Shown piece after piece: positions 62,270 to 64,000 of a stretch of 64,000 bases of DNA (its first letter is position 1; every line of letters starts with the position of its first letter). The stretch lies in contig NZ_JAHQCW010000007.1 of the NCBI RefSeq assembly GCF_019042275.1, positions 62,001 through 126,000 of the forward strand, in the 5' to 3' direction. The stretch comes from Diplocloster agilis (GTDB lineage: Bacteria > Bacillota > Clostridia > Lachnospirales > Lachnospiraceae). The position numbers and the translations under genes are program-made. A model generated the notes under the pieces. The model did no database searches. It saw only the letters and a program-made list of their open reading frames with translations, and was not told where the DNA came from.

Positions 62270-63330
62270 ATCTCCCTCCTGTTCGTCCTGGCTATGGCAT
62301 AGCCATGCCCGGTACGTTCCCTGCACATATGGATCAGACCCTCGATACAGTATTTACTCAGATCGGATAAGGTAGATATCTCCGGCGTATTGGCAGCGCC
62401 CAGCGTATCCGACACATACTTTCGGATTCCGTCCGCGTCCTCCTGATTCATCCCTCTCCCGCACAGCACCACAGCCTCCGGATTAAATATGCAGACCACA
62501 TTTACCAGACAGTCCTTTACGATCCCGACCAGCTCCTGCCTATCCTGTACCTTTCTCACGGCCTGCTCCATCATAACCGGTGCAGACATTCCTTTGCGGA
62601 ATACAGGGAGATACCCGATCTCTCCCGCGAAATGGGATTTGCCCTGATACAGCTGCCGGTTTATGATCAGCCCCGCCCCCACTCCTCTCTCCAGGTAGAT
62701 CAAAATCAGGTTGCGGAATTTTCCCTTGTACCGCCGCCGGTGTAATCCCAGCGCGGCTAAGTTAATATCATTTTCCAACAATACGGACGTATCCGGATAA
62801 CGCTCCACCAGCATCTGCGCCAGCGGATAATCTTCCCAGTCCGGTATACGGGGAATACTGCTCACCTTGCCTTCATGGGTCACGCCGGGCAGTCCGATCC
62901 CTATGGCCTTCGGAGCCTGTCCCCCGTTTTTTCCGCCAAATGAATCAATCGCGTCACATAATTTTTCAAACAGTTTGTCTGTACCGGATTCCTTAAGATG
63001 AAGTTTTTCCTGTCTGACTACCGAACCCGCAGCATCCACCATCGCACAGGTAAACTCCTCCTCGGTATGATTGATGCATATAAAGTAGTTTGCCATAGGA
63101 TTGATGCGGTAACACACGGCCTGGCGTCCTCCTGTGGAATCTGCCGTACCGCATTCCTGCAGGATTCCCTCGTCCACCATGGCGTTCACGATCTTTGTCA
63201 CCGTCACCAGGCTCAGATTCGTAGCCGCCGCAATCTGGGGCTTCGTGGTCATGTCACAGGACCTGGCATATTCTTCCACCAACTGCCGGTTTACTGATTT
63301 TAGAATTGAAGGGGTTCCCTTGTAACTCAT
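62266..63330 (-). CDS. ROK-family transcriptional repressor (NagC/XylR type)
   Basis: A 354-residue protein: N-terminal winged helix (KPQIAAATNLSLVTVTKIVNAMVDEGIL) and a ROK sugar-binding domain with GIGLPGVTHEGKV, ERGVGAGLIINRQLY and FAGEIGYLPV. The CxCGxxGC zinc motif of ROK kinases is absent, fitting a regulator. First gene of the operon; a perfect 19-bp palindrome lies over its promoter region, suggesting autoregulation. Confidence 0.92.
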   Translation of the reverse strand: MSYKGTPSILKSVNRQLVEEYARSCDMTTKPQIAAATNLSLVTVTKIVNAMVDEGILQECGTADSTGGRQAVCYRINPMANYFICINHTEEEFTCAMVDAAGSVVRQEKLHLKESGTDKLFEKLCDAIDSFGGKNGGQAPKAIGIGLPGVTHEGKVSSIPRIPDWEDYPLAQMLVERYPDTSVLLENDINLAALGLHRRRYKGKFRNLILIYLERGVGAGLIINRQLYQGKSHFAGEIGYLPVFRKGMSAPVMMEQAVRKVQDRQELVGIVKDCLVNVVCIFNPEAVVLCGRGMNQEDADGIRKYVSDTLGAANTPEISTLSDLSKYCIEGLIHMCRERTGHGYAIARTNRREI

Positions 63331-63349
63331 GGTCTGTCCGTCTCTCTTT

Positions 63350-63400
63350 CTTAATAAAATTTATTAAGTATATAGTATTACTTTTTTCTCTGTTTGTCAA
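63350..63400 (-). promoter_or_regulatory. Sugar operon promoter and operator
   Basis: On the minus strand TTGACA (63395-63400), 17 bp, TACTAT (63372-63377). CTTAATAAATTTTATTAAG (63350-63368), a perfect 19-bp palindrome, begins 3 bp past the -10, covering the start site. It is placed to block initiation when the ROK repressor binds. Confidence 0.85.
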
Positions 63401-63505
63401 TTCTTAGCTGTTACGCTTTGATTGCTGTCCCAATCCTTTATCTGCCTTCTTCTCCCCGTTATCTTCCTTCACCAAAAGTTAAGTCAATCTAATCTATAAT
63501 ATAAT

Positions 63506-63541
63506 AAGTGCCAATAGACATTTATAATGCTTATTGGCACC
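63506..63541. repeat. Hairpin GTGCCAATA/TATTGGCAC
   Basis: A 9-bp perfect stem with a 16-base loop in the gap 63401-63629. There is no T-run, so it is not an obvious terminator. The rest of the gap shows no gene. Confidence 0.6.
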
Positions 63542-63629
63542 CATAGTTGATCAATAACCGTTCTATCATGTTTCTGTTTTACATCTTTTCCTTTGCCCTT
63601 TTTAGGCTTCTTTAACATACGTACTGCTC

Positions 63630-63658
63630 TTGTTTTTACCATATTCATTTGTTATAAT
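63630..63658 (+). promoter_or_regulatory. Sense promoter, toxin element copy 2
   Basis: TTGTTT (63630-63635), 17 bp, TATAAT (63653-63658), the same as copy 1. Confidence 0.8.
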
Positions 63659-63779
63659 AATCACGGTGTTACCAATATCGGGTATGCGGTTAGCCCTCTT
63701 TCAGAGGGACTGTGACCCTCTGTTAATATAGAAATCTTATGTTCTACATAAGAAATTTGTACGAAAGAGGGTTTTGCTT

Positions 63780-63878
63780 ATGTTGACGTTGGAAGGTCTG
63801 ATTGCTGTAATTAGTCTTATACTGACAGCTTTTGGACTTGGATATGCCATAGGAAGCAATCATAAATCACAAAAATGA
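63780..63878 (+). CDS. Small hydrophobic toxin-like peptide, copy 2
   Basis: A 32-residue peptide beginning MLTLEGLIAVISLILTAFGL and ending GSNHKSQK, differing from copy 1 at five residues, all conservative or in the tail. The codons differ more than the residues do, so the peptide seems to be under selection. The leader again holds CCCTCT-TTC-AGAGGG, and GAGGG lies before the ATG. A terminator (AAAAATGACCGC/GCGGTCATTTTT, 63871-63912) follows directly. Confidence 0.75.
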   Translation: MLTLEGLIAVISLILTAFGLGYAIGSNHKSQK

Positions 63879-63912
63879 CCGCCCTGTCCTGAGAAAACAA
63901 GCGGTCATTTTT
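63871..63912. terminator. Bidirectional terminator, copy 2
   Basis: A 12-bp perfect stem with A/T tails on both sides, overlapping the peptide stop codon. Confidence 0.85.
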
Positions 63913-63968
63913 GATTAAACTATTTTCTTGGGCTAACCGTATATTCGGTAACACCTTTTATATTATAT

Positions 63969-63997
63969 ATAATAGCACTCCCTGCGTCATATTGCAA
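63969..63997 (-). promoter_or_regulatory. Antisense promoter, copy 2
   Basis: On the minus strand TTGCAA (63992-63997), 17 bp, TATTAT (63969-63974), identical in hexamers and spacing to copy 1. It would produce an antisense RNA of about 90 bases ending at the terminator near 63871. Confidence 0.7.
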
Positions 63998-64000
63998 CAT

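Overview
The window reads as chromosomal DNA of a spore-forming, low-to-moderate-GC Firmicute, most likely a Lachnospiraceae-type Clostridium. Pointers are bofA and yaaL-like genes, HPr kinase, a CBS/DRTGG-type inorganic pyrophosphatase, a complete Tad/Flp pilus operon, GAGG-type Shine-Dalgarno sites and sigma-A promoters of the TTGaca-17-TATAAT kind. No rRNA, tRNA, CRISPR array, intact insertion sequence or prophage was seen. Gene assignments rest on reading motifs in the translations; no database search was run.

Layout. 1-4.1 kb: end of mutS2, then an OmpR-type two-component pair. 4.4-11.3 kb (minus): ftsH, uvrC, hprK, a ROK glucokinase and proC, i.e. housekeeping plus carbon-control genes. 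11.5-18.6 kb: nitroreductase, pyrG, murA, an M23/LysM cell-wall peptidase and a shikimate-kinase-like protein, with two unusual repeat structures around pyrG. 18.7-31.5 kb: dinB (apparently leaderless), an OLD-type ATPase/Toprim nuclease with a flavin reductase, a pyrophosphatase, a small alarmone synthetase, a small regulator region, pgi, murG, HIT and a soluble histidine kinase, plus a candidate small RNA. 31.6-40.9 kb (minus): one long Tad pilus operon (tadZ, tadA, tadB, tadC, flp, a DUF5702-type protein, two TadE-like proteins, an A24 prepilin peptidase and an FHA protein) behind a good promoter. 40.9-47 kb: bofA, a DUF4143 ATPase, a YaaL-like protein, a GH13 glycosidase and a TPR/AAA protein. 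47.1-56.5 kb: a ptsI - jetA - jetB - jetC transcription unit, an SMC/condensin-like Wadjet-type complex without a visible jetD. It is followed by about 1 kb of non-coding, purine-rich DNA with its own promoter and terminator. 57.7-64 kb: a sugar catabolic operon (ROK repressor, BadF-type kinase, GPH transporter, PIG-L deacetylase, YdcF).

The most interesting structure is at the right end. Two copies of a ~370-bp element, 5.7 kb apart in direct orientation, bracket the sugar operon. Each encodes a 32-residue hydrophobic peptide between two convergent promoters whose -35/-10 hexamers and 17-bp spacing are identical between copies, while the spacers themselves have diverged. A bidirectional terminator sits inside, and matched base changes preserve its stem and the flanking inverted arms. 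This is the layout of a type I toxin/antisense-RNA module. Other strong points are a perfect 21-bp inverted repeat covering the ribosome-binding site and start codon of a tadE-like gene, a 34-bp perfect palindrome at the end of a 50-codon gene, and the jetABC operon that lacks jetD.
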